Below, in pieces: positions 1 to 12,787 of a stretch of 64,000 bases of DNA. The translations under genes were made by a program, and so were the position numbers. The stretch is from Thunnus maccoyii. Its lineage: Eukaryota; Chordata; Actinopteri; Scombriformes; Scombridae. Position 1 is the stretch's first letter, and every line of letters begins with the position of its first letter. The stretch spans positions 7,867,990-7,931,989 of the forward strand of contig NC_056534.1 in NCBI RefSeq assembly GCF_910596095.1, in the 5' to 3' direction. The notes under the pieces were generated by a model. It did no database searches, was not told the DNA's origin, and saw only the letters and a list, made by a program, of their open reading frames with translations.

Positions 1-1204
1 GCCACACACACTTAAAAAACACACACACACACACAAGGTAATGTATCAGCTCACATGTGTGTATACGCAGCAGACTGCAGACATGCAGTAAAAGGCTGTC
101 ATATGAACTATGGTGAGTCGTTGGGTCACTGAATGACAACAGAAAGACATTATAACAGAAACACTTTAGCATTAACATGAAGCAACAAAGGTGATATTCT
201 GCTGTGTGTTGATACTCTTCATTCACATTGTTTTAAAGAATATTGGGGTACATAAATGGACAACTGATGCACATGTTGACACATTTGATCATCTTTTATG
301 CAACAGAAATTCTCCATATCATATCATACAACTAATTAGCAAAGCATACAACAAAACTTAAATATTAATATATTAATATACTTTCCAATGTGTTTATATC
401 ACATGATAAATGCTTTTACTCCCTATTCAATCTTTGCACCATCTGCATCATTTGCATTTTATATACTATCTATAAATTATATTACCTTGCTTATTGAACA
501 CCACTTACAAAAATTGCACTCCTGCATCTATATATTTATTTATCTTTTACATTGTTTTTATCTGCACAAATTACATTTTTTTGTGCACAGTTTTGTAAGT
601 TTGGAAATTGTTCTTTTATTGAGCTATTTATCTTGTGGGGTTGTTTTGTACATACTGTAATTATTGTAAATACTTAAACCAGAAGGCACAAGCAGTTATC
701 TGATCGGCATAGGCAGTTTTGTACTCATAATATCATCATTTTGATGAAGTCACAGCAACTTGAATTTCACTTTACATTGCCTTATTACATGTCTATGATC
801 TCTTGGTTGCATGGTGTTGCTACGACACACGAACTTCTATCAAAAAGTCAAACTGATTATAACGTTGTAGCATGACAAGCTGCCAAATCTCACAAGTTTT
901 CACATTGCCAGATACTGTCTGCCATCCGAGTAGATTCAGAGACAGAAAAGAGAAGAAGGCCCATCAGATCAGATCAGCATCACTCTCAGATTTTGAAGTC
1001 GGCTTGCTTTCATGAGAAACAAGCTCACAAAGCTCATGTTAGAGATGCTTGAGCAATCCTGCCCTTAGCAGTTTTTATGATACAAAACTGGCAACTTCTT
1101 ATCTTCAAAAGTGGCATAACATTCAATTCTGTACACATTTTCAGTTTCGACGGGAACTACTGTACAGGATGTGTGAATTCATAAATTAAAAACCAAACAT
1201 ATAC

Positions 1205-4200
1205 CACAGTTCCTCTCATCAAGCCCACTGGGACAGTCCTTGATTCCATCACAGGCAGGAACACACAGGCCGTTCACAGTGCACAGAAACTGACCTGGGC
1301 AAGCTATAAAACACACAAACACATGCAAACACATAAAATCTGTTCAAAAACAGTAACATTTTAATTAGCAATTCTTTTATCCAAATGTACTGCCTGTCTC
1401 TCCTGCATTCACAACTTACGATCTGATAGGTTGAAGATACTGTATTGCAGCTGGAGGCCCGGACCTGTGAGTGACACCTCTGATGTCATGACAACAGTGG
1501 CTGTCAAAGAGAGCAGGAAGAGACGTTCGCTGTATGGCTGCAGGCCCCTGGTGCCACAGAGTCTGAGGAAAGACAAAAAAGACAGAGATGCTAAAAACAA
1601 AAGGAACTCAAAGGGAGTATGGTGAGAGGAGGTCATATGCCTCAGGTCCTATCTGTTTGGCAGCACCTGGAAGTTGCTATGTAATATACTGTATATTTTG
1701 TTATCTTGGTCTATTCTGTACACACAACATCTATTGGGTGGATCCCTCCTCTGTTGCTCTTCCTGAGGTTTGTCTTATACAAATTGAGGGTCTAAGGCTT
1801 GAGGATGTTGAATTCCTTCACAGATTGTAAAGCAAACCCTGAGCTAAATTTGTGATTTGTGATACTGGGCTATATAAATGAAAATTGACTGGACTTGACT
1901 TGAAAGCCAACTATGTTTCCCTGCAGCAAACAATAGACATACACTGCAGATTGTGGTGGAAAACTACAGGTTGAGGAGTGTTTAAATGACTATAAAGTAA
2001 CTTCAGGAAAGGTATTTGACTCTCATCTTGTCCAAAAACGCCTCTAAATTAAAGTAAAAAGTGTAACAACATGAAAAGTTATGTTGATATCTATAGGATA
2101 TTGAGCTCATATGGGAGACTGTCGCCCCCTGTTGTTCAGTTCAGGAAAATATGATGACATAGAACATTTATACAGTGTAATAATTCTGCCCATTTAACAC
2201 AAGCAGTTTGCATTGGTTTTATCATTTACTGTTTAAATCATGAATGAAAACAACTGAATAGTCTGCACGTCGCGACTTGCATGGAAAACTTTGACATGCA
2301 CAGAAACTTCATGTCAAATACCAAACCACACACAGGTGACAGTTAAAAATAGATGGACTAATTAGCTGGAAATATGCACAGTTTTACATGATGTCTCTGC
2401 ACTTATAATGTCTTTTATTGTTATCCCCTATATGTGGTTTGTGTGAGAAGAAGCAGGCTATAGAAAACGTAAGACTCGACCTGAAAAACCTGTGCGTATT
2501 AAAAATTTTTATATACGTAAGTTGTGGTGTGCAGACTTTCCAGTTGTTCTCATTTGAAGGTCAAACACCTGTGCGCTACATAGATTAAAAGAGAAATCGT
2601 CTAGCATGAGTCACACCGCTAATTAGTAATAATTAGTTATTAGGAGAGTTCACATTTATGGTGGTTGATCTAGGCACGTATCCTACCGTGTTATAAAAGT
2701 CAATTGACAGAAAATTAATCAGCCAGAATTTGTATTGGTTCATTGTTTCAGCTGTTTTATCAACCAAATTTGCCAAATATTCATTGATTCCAGCTTCTTA
2801 AATGTGATGATTTGTTGTTTTGTTTCTTTTTTATATCATTCTAAATTGAACATCTATGGGTTTTGGACAGTTTTGGTCAGACAAAACAAAAAAATGATGA
2901 CACTGAGCTCTCAGAACTTATGATGGGCATGTTTATGCGTCTGAGCCAGCAACAGCCATAGCCAGAGGCATTACGTCCGTTCCATTCTCATGGACGCGAT
3001 ATCTCAGGAACACCTTGAGGGATTTTTTTTCAAATTTGGCACAGACGTCCACTTGGACTCAAGGATGAACTGATAAGATTTTGTTTTTTTTTTTGTTTTT
3101 TGGCCTTAACTGAAGAATTCATGTGCTAATTATGACAATGTTTCACACAAATGATGAAGTGATGACATTTTATATCCAAAAGGTCAAAGGTCAACTTCAC
3201 TGTGACATCAAAATGTTCTGCAAAAACACTTTTCTGGCCATTATTTGACGCCATAACTCAGAAAATAGAAGGGGTGACTGTGACCATATTTCACATTTTG
3301 TCAGATACTGAATTGGTGACACTAATCTTGGGTTCCCACCTTTAAACTGTGGTGATTGTATAGATCTTCTGTGCTGCCCGGTTGAAGATGTGTGTGAATC
3401 ATCCACGTTTAGAATTTGTAGCTTCTCTGCAGCAACATCCATATCTGAAGCTTCGCCTACTGTTATGACTACAACTTTGTGTTCTATCAGAATCAGCTTT
3501 ATTGGCCAAGCATGTGAACACATACAAGGAAAATACACTTAATACATTGTATTAAATTCCTTTGCTACAAATATTAAATGAGTCTGGACAGACATGGATG
3601 TAAACTGCAACTTGACTGGTTGACGGAGGCATACGACTGCGAGGCGGTATTTCTAGTTCATACTGCAGGTTAATCTGACCATTGAGGCCGAGTCACCCTC
3701 GGTTCCTACAGGCGAGCTGGACTCACTGTGGCACGGACTACCTGCGGTTCTGGATGATCCACGCTCCCTGGGTACAGGCCTGGTTGTAGCTGGCTCTGCT
3801 TAGCTCATAGCCCTCAAATGCCAGAGACAAGCCCATCCCTACATTGGGCATCTGAACACACACACACACACAAAAAAATACAAAAACACAATTGCAGACA
3901 TATAACTCCTATAAAATGTATATAACATTGTGATATGAGATGATTCAGAGCTTCAACCCTCACATATTGTACCCTACACACTACCATATTCTGACCCTCA
4001 ACAGTATACCATCATAATTAGTCTCTACACCAAATTTCTGAACCACAACACTATTTTTCATTACTCATTAATAAATGGGTCATTAATCGTTAATGAAACT
4101 CTCAGAGAGCAGAAAGTGTATTCTTTAGGTTTTTCACTATCTGTTTATTGAGCAAAAACATTCATGGTCACACTATAAATAGGAGTAACATAACAGCCAT

Positions 4201-7200
4201 CATGGTTTTAATGAATGTTATTGAATGTGAAGAATGCAACAACATTTTTGAGAGGTGATTTTTGATTTTTTTTTTTAAATTAAATATTGGTCAAATATCA
4301 GCTGCACAATTTTTTTTTTAAAAAGTTGAAATATGTCCTATTTTTGTATATTCTAGGTCACTTTGGGGAAAGTCATACAATTTCAGGCGAAAAGAATGGT
4401 GTTTAAGGGGCTTTTTATTCCTCTGCTATGTCAAAATGTGTCAAATTTGACCTGTAAGGGTTAAGTGATGTATGCAATTGAGTGAATGACAGAATAGATT
4501 GATGAATAAATGAACAAATCAACGAAAGACATGGGTATCTCACAGTAAAGCTCCAGGTACAGTTGGTGTCGGGGGGGTAGTAGCTGGGAAAGAAGGGTGT
4601 CTTCAGCGCCCCCTGGATCCCTGATACTGCCTTCAGCTCTATAGTGTAATTACAGTCTGAAAAAGTGACAGACAGCGAGAGAAAGGTAAATGGACTGTAC
4701 TTGTATAGCACCTGTCTAGTCTTCCAACCACTCAAAGCACTTTTACACTATGAATCACATTCACCCACATTCATACAGTGAATGGCTGCAGGAGCTACCA
4801 TGCAAGGTCCAAACCTGCCCATCAGAGGAAATCTAATCATTCACACACATTCACACACTGATGGCACATCCATCAGGAGCAATTTGGGGTTAAGTGTCTT
4901 GCCCAAGGACACATTGACATGCAGACTGGAGGAGCTGAGAATCGAACCACCAACCTTCTGATTAATGGATGACCTGCTCTACCTCCTGAGCCACAGCCAA
5001 GAAATATTCCAATGCATAATAAAAAGTTAATCCTGAATTCTGTGGCACCTATCATTCTGGGTTCAGATTTCCATCATTGTCTGCAAGTTTTGATACAACC
5101 TGGCCAAATCAGGTCCAAACTGGTTATAATTTAGCTAAGTTGGTGATGACTCACTCCACTGTGTTTTTGGACTTTCCCTAGAGGCAGAAATAACATCATT
5201 TATAATTCTAGCTAAATGTAAGTGGGTGTGTAGCTGCAGAATAACCACAACTTTGTTTTTTTCCTGTTCTTTGGATATTCTTGTTTCCCAGATTATGTAT
5301 CTTTTTAAAATGATTTTATAAGCCAGTTGAACACTGACAGCAAAGCATATACATATTAATATTGCACTTATGTCCACAGTGTATATAGGAAGTGCTTGCA
5401 CAATAGTAGTATAGTGAACCAAACCAGTCAATATAGCATAGATAGCCCACCAAGAACAAACAAACAAATCAACTGACATAAGAAAAGATCAGCAGGTAAA
5501 CAGACAAAAAAAAGGAATTAACATTTAATGGTATACTGTGTTTGCAAGAGGAAGTCAAAGAATAGGTCTGTCAAGAACCATCAAAATCACCTAATTTTTA
5601 CTCAAAAACCACCATGAGGTTGACATTTTTGTGATTTTCAGTTAAAAGTCCTCTCAACTAATGGACAGACTGCCATTAAGTCTCTTTCAAGAAGCATTGG
5701 GATATTTTGGTGATCCCTTTGTGGTGGTTTCTGCCCTAGAAAACCGATACCCCCTGCTGATGTGGATAAGGCACCGGCAGATGGCTGTTCTCTACTTCTG
5801 ACCAAGGTATCAAACAGGTTCTCAAAATCGACACACGAGACCATCTCAGCCTGCTTAGGAAACCAAAATTCAGCCTGGTTTCTATAACCACCAGCTGTCA
5901 TTGAACCACTCTAAACAGGCCTATTTAGTCAGGAACGCCTGACAGCCAAGTCACAATGAAAATGTGTGGGTGCAAATAGGTGTTGGAGGTTTGAAAGTAC
6001 TCCAAGATGGCCCTTTAACAGGCTACCTCTGGAGGAGGCCCACTCTGTCAATTGAGGGCACTCGCCTGCTTTTATAGGATGGCTTCAATGCCCTGGCCCT
6101 AACGTCTTTTGCTTACCTTAGGTCTACCAGAAGACCTCAGAGATGAGCACAAGTCAGGAGCTTTGTTTGGAGTGTATAAAAATACAAACCATTTTTATTT
6201 AGTTTTTACAAAAATGAGTATCACAAAATATAAAAAGTAAAATACAAAAACTTGAATGTAAAAGTTAAAAAGAAGAAAAACCCTCTCTAGGACTTAAAGA
6301 AGTCAAAAAAGCCTTAGAAGCAAAAAGACAAAAAGGCCAACTGGCAAAACAACCCCCCGAACACCAACAGAAGCCCCCAAGGCTGTCCTCACCTTCCCTT
6401 TTATTTTAAAACATCTGTCTCTTCTTACATTCCAACACCCATATACATTCATCCGCCAAGGCATCGACAAGTTGCTGACTGATATTTCCTGACAGTACAC
6501 AAAACAATGACAGTTTGTTTGTCAGTTACAACACAATTCGTGGAACTCTGTTAACTGATATATTATTTACGAATGTGGTGCAACAATTTTCAGGAAACCA
6601 CGTATTTCCTACGTAACTGTTTGCATATTACATGACAGACCAGTCATGATTCAGCATAAACAGTATAAGTCATGTTTTTGTGTACTAATTTTATCAATTT
6701 ATCATCAATTATAGATATAGATAGATTTTGTTAGAGGTAGGTTTGAGGGGAGTTTGTCTCGGCAACTTATGGTGGAGCTTTTAACACTTTTACTCTAGTG
6801 CCATCATCAGATCATACTTTGGTTTATGACCAAATATTTGCAAAATCAGCTGAGACTGATGGTAATGTCACTGAGGCTGAATTGCAGAGCAAATCATTCA
6901 TATTTCAGTGTACTTGAATTCATCCTGTTCCTTTCAGTCTGTGTATGTAACATTTGTAGTAAAGAAGATCTGAACATTTAGGTGGTCTTACCCCGATGGT
7001 CCCAGGCCTGTGCAGACAGAGAAAAGGGGTCCTTGTAGTTGTACAGACCCTGTTTCCAAACCACCGTCATCCACTCGCCTGACGACAGGACGCGGACTAC
7101 ACGTTCATGTCTGCTGCAGCCATAAACACTGGAAGGACAGAGAGAAAGATGGACAGAGGGAGTTGGAGGGAAAGATAATTAGTGAAAGTTAGTGAAAAAA

Positions 7201-10200
7201 TCAAAATCTCAAATTATGCACCGACTTTGGAAGGTGTTGACAGACAGTGACCGACCGATATCAGGCGTTCAACAGAGGGTTAATATATATCTGTCTAATT
7301 GTACACTTGTTTGCGGATGAAACTCACGAGGTGATGAGGTGAATATCGGTGGGGGTGAGGGAGTCGTACACCACCAGCCTGTCCCGGCACTCTGGCAGCA
7401 GCCACTCCATGTGGAGCTCCAGCTGGGAGTTGGGGGCAGCCTGGAGGTGCCACATGCAGGAAGAACGCTGCGTGTCGGGGCCACGGAGAGCCACAGGACC
7501 GCTTGATTCCAACTTTTGATAACGGTAACAGTCTTGAAAGAAGAAAACAAAAAAACAAACAAGGTGAGTTAGAACTAAACTGTCTTTGTGTGGGAGTAAA
7601 TTTGACTAAGATTTGTGTTTCAGTAGTTACTGTAGGAGATGAATGACAACATCAACATTAACAACCCTAATCCTTAACAAATGGTTTTATCTATTATCCA
7701 ACATTATGAAGTCCTTGGTCAATATTTCAAAATCATAGATGAATCCATCCCCCGAAAACATAAAAATCTCAATATGCCAACTTCAATGATTAGTCAACTA
7801 CTGCAATGGACTTAACTTTAATAAAATCCTTAATGTTCTTGGTGGAAAAACACCAATAACAGATATTTCAATTTGAAATTAAGCTCTTCTCTAATTGATG
7901 ACAAAATACTACTATTTTGTCAAGATAAAGGCTTTAAATGTGTCATATTATAGTAAATGATAAGACTGCCTAATGTGGCTTTTTAGTTTTATTTAAATAT
8001 AAAACTAAAAGCTTAAATAACTTAAATAATTTTATCAGTGTTGGAGTTACATGTGGGAACAACCATGTATAACACTGCAGTTGTTTGCGTGCATAAAATT
8101 CATGTGCATGCAAATTAATGTTGTGCTGCATGCTCACAGATCAATCAAAATGCATTGAATGAAACCATAATTGCGATTATGAATAAGGAAATGAAAATGC
8201 ATCATTATACCAAATGAGGCTTTGAGAAGTTCTATAACTTTGGAGTCGGTTTCTGTAGGGAAAAGAACAAAAAGACAGACGAGAAAATAAAGGAAAAAAA
8301 TGTACTTATCATCCCTGTGTCTCATTGCTTCATCTTTACATATACACACAGTCTCTCTCTCTCTCTCTCTCTGCGCCTCCCCTCCTCTCTTTCTCTCACC
8401 ACTGATGGACAGCGAGGGGAGGTGAAGGAGGTATCCATCGAAGCTGGCCGTCTCCTCCACCTCTGACCCCCAGGACCCTCTCAGGCCCTCCTCCAGGCTC
8501 CTGGTGACCTTGCTCAGTGTGACCATTCCAACATGGCTGCTGGGGATGGACAGCGCTATCCAGAAGTGAGCCACAACACTCCCCTCCCTGCAGAAACAAA
8601 GCAGAGAGCAAAATTTGTGGTGGTTAAGAGATATGAAAACATTAAGTTAGAATGTGGCTTGCTCTCTGTTTGTTTTGTTATGGAAATTACAACAATTTTG
8701 GCAATCATACATCTGATGAAGGGCGTTTAACCCAAAATGCTGTATTAAATAAATAAACCAGCAGTAAAGGAGACGGTGTGCAGAGTTCACGAACCCATCA
8801 TACATTCAAGTGTATGTTTGATACTTTTTTTCAGGTATTTGAAGCATTTAGACTATCAAAAGTCAGTGCGGTTCTCCCTCATACTTATGTATCACTCTGA
8901 AACTGGAGATAACATTTGCAGAGGTTGTGGAGCAGTACCATACCTGAAACACTCCTCTTCCTTTCATACATCGATAAATGCCTTCCTGCCCCACACACCT
9001 CTTCATTCTTATTTTCTGTGCAAGCTGCCCCGGATGTTGATCCTTATGCAGTTTCTATATTAACTTTCGTTCAGTCTCAGAGATAAATGTTTGAAATGAT
9101 TCATGTAAAAATCATTTGGAAAGCTGTAGGAGGTTCATACAGTTTGCCCTAATGTATGTTGTTTTGAGCGAGTTCTTGTTTCCCCAGATCTCAATATTGG
9201 AGCTGGTGAGTGCAAAGTTAGCATGACCCATAGAGCCACAGTGGCCACATTTATGGAAAATACATCGGTTGAAATACACTGGAAATATCCTTTAAATGAA
9301 GGTATTAATCCTTCATGTACTGTATATGCCTATGGTCTGTTTGGAGAGAGCTTACAGGTGGTGCAAAACTCAATTTTCAAGTGCACATTTTTGAATTACA
9401 TAATATTACATACAAATCAGTTCAAATCCATGCTTGAACTTTGGGTGCTTTGAGAGCTAGCACTTATTAAAAGTGAAAAACTGCAAACAACACTAAAGCA
9501 GGGGGCACCCAGACTTGAACTGAGGACCTCTTGATCTGCAGTCAAATGCTCTACCACTGAGCTATACCCCCTCTTGTAAGAGGATTAGCACACTCAAAAT
9601 ATTGACTATAGGCCTGTTGATGAACTGAACGAATGGATGAAAGTAAAAAAAAAGTGTTTCTTGTTCGTCTCCCTCTGGGCAAAAGCATATTCACTTCAAG
9701 TGTGTATTTGGATATAACTAATAACCAAAATAATATCAAATTATTTGATGCATTTTGGGGATTAAAAGGCAGCGTTCATCTCCTACATGTATAACACTCT
9801 TTTGGGTAAAACCTTTGTGTTTCTTATAGATTCTTAGTCTTAGCAAACTGCATTACTATTTGCATGAAGGAGTACAAGCACTCACATTTTCAAGTGTCTT
9901 GTTGATGCTATTTGGTACCACAAAATGGCTTTTGTTTTCACCCTGCCATTTGACTTTAACTGATGGTCCATGTACTGTATATGCCTACGGTCTGTTTGGA
10001 GCACCATTACAGTAAGTTGAGATCATTGTATTTGTGTAGACACGAAAATTAAGCCTGCAAGCACAGAGCTAAATATAAAAGCTTATAAAACTCAATTTTC
10101 AAGCGCACATTTTTGAATTACATAATACAAATTGGTTCAAAGCCCATGCTTGAATTTTGACATCAAAGTTGACGCTTATTAAAAGTTAACTGAGAATAAT

Positions 10201-12787
10201 AATCAGAAAGAGATTCATGTAGGGGGCACTCAGATTTGAACTGAGGACCTCTTGATCTGCAGTCAAATACTCTACCACTGAGCTATACCCCCTCTTGTAA
10301 GAGGATTAGCACACTCAAAATGTTGATTATAGGCATACTGATGAATGAGTGAATGAATGAAAGTGTTTCTTATTTGTCTCCCTGTGAGCAAAAAGCATAT
10401 TTACTGTGAGTTCTGTCAATTCTATCTAGTCAGTATTTTCCCAAATATTTTAGTACTTCTAAGTAAAAAAGTTTGATCCAAGTACCCAAAAGCAAACACA
10501 GTGGTGTAGTTGAAGTATCGAGAAAGGCAAGAGCTCCTCATTATCTTCTCTACCTGAAAGACAGAGAAAGAAAATATCACCTTTTTACATGAGTGTGTTG
10601 AACCACATCTATATATTGCTAGTTTCCTTTCTGACAGGTAGTTTAACTTCAAAACTACTTAGAAAACCTGCACCTCTGAGCTCCTTTGGGTTGTGAGCCA
10701 AGTTATTCAGGTGTACATCAGTATCACAGGAATTAACGGTCCCTGCTCACCATGCTCTGTACTCCCTTGGCCTCTTTCTTGAATGCATGGCTTCTGTGAG
10801 AGGACAGATCAGCAGAGAAGTTCCTGTTAAGGATGGACAGGTATGCCGTGTACTGCTGCTGGACACGAGGCTCCAACACCCAAACCCTGTACTCTGTTTG
10901 AGAGAAAGGTGTGAAGATCAATACAGCATGAATAAATGTGTAAATACATACAAAAAAAAAAGAGAAAAAAAATGCTTACCCAGGAAGTACCAGGCTAGAC
11001 TGGCTCCTGCAACTATGAGGATGATGATGAGGATGATGAGAAAGACCAGGAGACACTTGCAGAAGCGAGTCTTCCTGATGGTTGGAGCCACAGTTTGTGC
11101 ACCAGCCACTACCTGTGTAGATAAGACACTAACTCACCGTGGCCTACAAGGAATTTATGCCTCAATCAAGACATTTAAGTTCCTGAACCTGGGCTTTAGT
11201 TAAACTAATTTGTGACTTTCTTCATGGTTACAAATATAAAATCTGCAATGTTAAAAACAAAACTGAAAAGTGATTGTACAACAGAGCACACACTGAGCAC
11301 TGGGATGTTTCCCAGTGGATTATATTTAGCCACTGGGTTGTTAGGTACTTTCCTTTCATCTCCTCAGGGGAAATCTGTCCTCTTAAAAAACAACATGATC
11401 TAAGCAGCCAACATTACATTTAGATTTTAGGAAAATAAAAATAACTTTACATTTAGCAATTGGTGAATCAGTTGTATTCTTATCCACATGAGTTATATTC
11501 TTCTAGTTTTTTTTTCTTCTTATATGCAGTTTTAATGACTAATGATGATTCACTGTAAAATCTACTCCTGATTTGTTGCTGCTATACTGAATCTGTAATC
11601 ATTTACATTTTATATGTGCAAAAAACAACATGTGGGGACAAAATTAATTTTTCTTTATACTAAGCTTTTCATTACAACCATGATAGTCTTCTACGAACAT
11701 TGATGATGAATTGTATCTTTGCAGTGATGTGTGAAAAGGTGGGTGACTTTACCATCCTCTACATGCATGTAAGCAACAACTTATCATGGTCAAAAGTCAA
11801 AACCAGAACATATTTTTAAAGCTAAATAAATTTCTGTTAATTTCTCAGTAATAGTTTATATATGCCAGAGTTTCAAATAGTGTAGAATAGTGCAAAATGC
11901 TAACCTGAAAACATTTTTATTTGTCCTGGTCTGAGTGGACAGTGCTAGTGTCCCACAGTGATCTAATATTTTCTAGCTTTATTGAGACATGATCATGATT
12001 AGAGATACTAATAACTGGTGTAATATATTCAACATGTGCAACTGTAATCATATCTATACTACATCTATTGTAGATAGTTCCATCATGAATTAAAAACACT
12101 GAAAATTTAAAATGTTTTACAATTAAAATATGCATACAGTTACTGTAAAGGAGCAAATCTTTGTTTAAGAATTGTATATTTAACCCTATCCTTATGGTGA
12201 GATGTTCTGAAATAGACTCAACCAAGGGAGGCTTGTCCACTAAAGGACTCACAAGGACAGATTTTAATGGAATATTTTTGAGAAATAAGCACTGAGTTCT
12301 CAGAAAGAGAGTAGTATTAATCCTCTCATCTAAATGTTGAACTATTCCTTTAAATGCAGGAAGCCAGACATCTTTCACTTGTGGCTTTTAGCCTTGAGCT
12401 AAAGTTCTTCAGTTTGAATCCAGTCTAGATACAATAACTTTAAGTTTATTGAGGTATGGTTTGTTTTTGTGTCTGGATTAATTTGCCACTCAGTGTGTGA
12501 AGGAGTCACGAACCCAAGAACATATGAATGCAACTTCTAAATGTTGTGGAGATTTCTGTCTAAGCCTAAAACCAAACAATCAATCAAATCTGGCATTTTG
12601 TTAATTAATGGTCTACTCTAACAACTCCACAGGTTTGACAAATTGATCTGAACATACTGACTGATAAACCTCAGACTACATATATATGTATTTCAGCGTT
12701 TGCATTACTGACCCCATTGTTCAGAGAAGCAGGTGTGACACCCTGGTCACATGAAATTGACTTCTTAGACCCGTGTCCGAGCGCCAT
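1205..12787 (-). CDS. tmprss6: Transmembrane serine protease 6 (matriptase-2), 5' part of gene, 3' end off the window
   Basis: Type II membrane serine protease that, in mammals, cleaves hemojuvelin and so lowers hepcidin expression. Twelve minus-strand exons join in phase: 12713-12787, 10980-11112, 10751-10893, 10486-10553, 8400-8587, 8211-8252, 7328-7532, 6992-7128, 4544-4656, 3742-3851, 1420-1562 and 1205-1303. They encode a short cytosolic tail, a transmembrane helix ending LAWYFLG, a SEA domain, CUB1 ([22 protein letters not shown]), CUB2 ([41 protein letters not shown]) and the first LDLR class A repeat ([20 protein letters not shown]). That is about 485 residues of a family near 800; the remaining LDLR repeats and the trypsin domain lie to the left, so catalytic residues cannot be checked. 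The exon 1 start (MALGHGSKK) fits phase and splice sites but is the least certain exon, because tail sequences are poorly conserved. The neighbours IL2RB and MPST match human 22q12. Confidence 0.93.
1838..1910 (+). repeat. Dispersed teleost repeat tail
   Basis: The stretch reading gtgatactgggctatataaa followed by a run of ttgact/gacttgact repeats is the 3' tail of a family of fish retroelements, recognised from general familiarity. It lies in the tmprss6 intron between exons ending at 1562 and starting at 3742. The rest of that 2.2-kb intron shows only low-complexity AT-rich DNA and the repeat at 2940. Confidence 0.4.
2940..3260 (+). repeat. Dispersed repeat with degenerate internal copies
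   Basis: Contains the phrases acaccttgagggat, aaatttggcacagacgtcca, cttggactcaaggatgaact and aggtcaaaggtcaacttcac, a block found in very many teleost introns. No open reading frame. It ends near another common tail (about 3486-3545, cagaatcagctttattggcc). Confidence 0.55.
4685..5000 (-). repeat. tRNA-derived SINE
   Basis: On the minus strand the head at about 5000-4910 reads like a tRNA, with an A box TGGCTCAGGAGGTAGAG and a B box GGTTGGTGGTTCGATTC. A conserved body follows (cttgggcaagacacttaacc, then ccaaattgctcctgatgg) and a tail near 4690 (gtgctatacaagtacagtcc). It is inserted next to tmprss6 exon 4544-4656, ending about 30 bp away. The body matches a SINE family that is extremely common in fish; the exact family name is left open. 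Confidence 0.75.
5001..6990. other. tmprss6 intron, no gene seen
   Basis: AT-rich intronic DNA between exons 4544-4656 and 6992-7128. Short open frames here lack splice context or recognisable protein motifs. A block around 6740-6830 (aggtttgaggggagtttgt, gtgccatcatcagatcatac) resembles a fragment of a dispersed repeat. Confidence 0.5.
8351..8372 (+). repeat. (TC)n microsatellite
   Basis: Uninterrupted TC dinucleotides beginning about 30 bp downstream (in gene direction) of the donor of tmprss6 exon 8400-8587. Confidence 0.85.
9500..9571 (-). tRNA. tRNA-Cys (GCA), copy 1
   Basis: Read on the minus strand, the 72 nt fold as a complete cloverleaf. The acceptor stem is GGGGGTA against TGCCCCC with discriminator T, the D-arm is GCTC/GAGC, the anticodon loop is CTGCAGA (anticodon GCA), and the T-arm is CTCAG/CTGGG around TTCAAGT with one T-G wobble. 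Internal A and B boxes are intact. It lies in the tmprss6 intron between 8587 and 10486, on the same strand as the gene. No intron and no encoded CCA, as expected for eukaryotes. Confidence 0.93.
10221..10292 (-). tRNA. tRNA-Cys (GCA), copy 2
   Basis: Second 72-nt tRNA-Cys with anticodon GCA, 721 bp from copy 1 and on the same strand. It differs at a few positions: the D-stem pairs GCTC with GAGT (one wobble), and the T-stem CTCAG/CTGAG is fully paired around TTCAAAT. The paired regions are preserved, so the copy looks functional rather than a decayed pseudogene. Confidence 0.92.
11113..12712. other. tmprss6 intron 1, no other gene seen
   Basis: AT-rich intron between the first coding exon and the transmembrane exon. 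The 153-codon frame at 11917-12378 on the minus strand has no similarity I recognise and low-complexity composition, so it is not called. Confidence 0.45.

Larger units (their letters stand above)
9325..10405. repeat. Tandem segmental duplication carrying the tRNA-Cys pair
   Basis: The flanks as well as the tRNAs are duplicated. About 9325-9690 and about 9966-10405 share stretches upstream (tgtactgtatatgcctaygg; cacatttttgaattacataa) and downstream (tcttgtaagaggattagcac, the run of gaatgaatg-type repeats, and a shared stretch ending in tgtttctt and gtctccct). Spacing is about 640-720 bp, with indels. Divergence between the flanks looks clearly higher than between the tRNAs. Confidence 0.8.

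Noticed and set aside
10918-11109. Independent short transmembrane protein starting at 11109
   Set aside because: The apparent start is a GTG inside the tmprss6 transmembrane exon (10980-11112); the sequence past 10980 is intron.
11917-12378. 153-codon minus-strand frame in tmprss6 intron 1
   Set aside because: No recognisable motif, AT-driven composition and no fitting splice sites; most likely chance.
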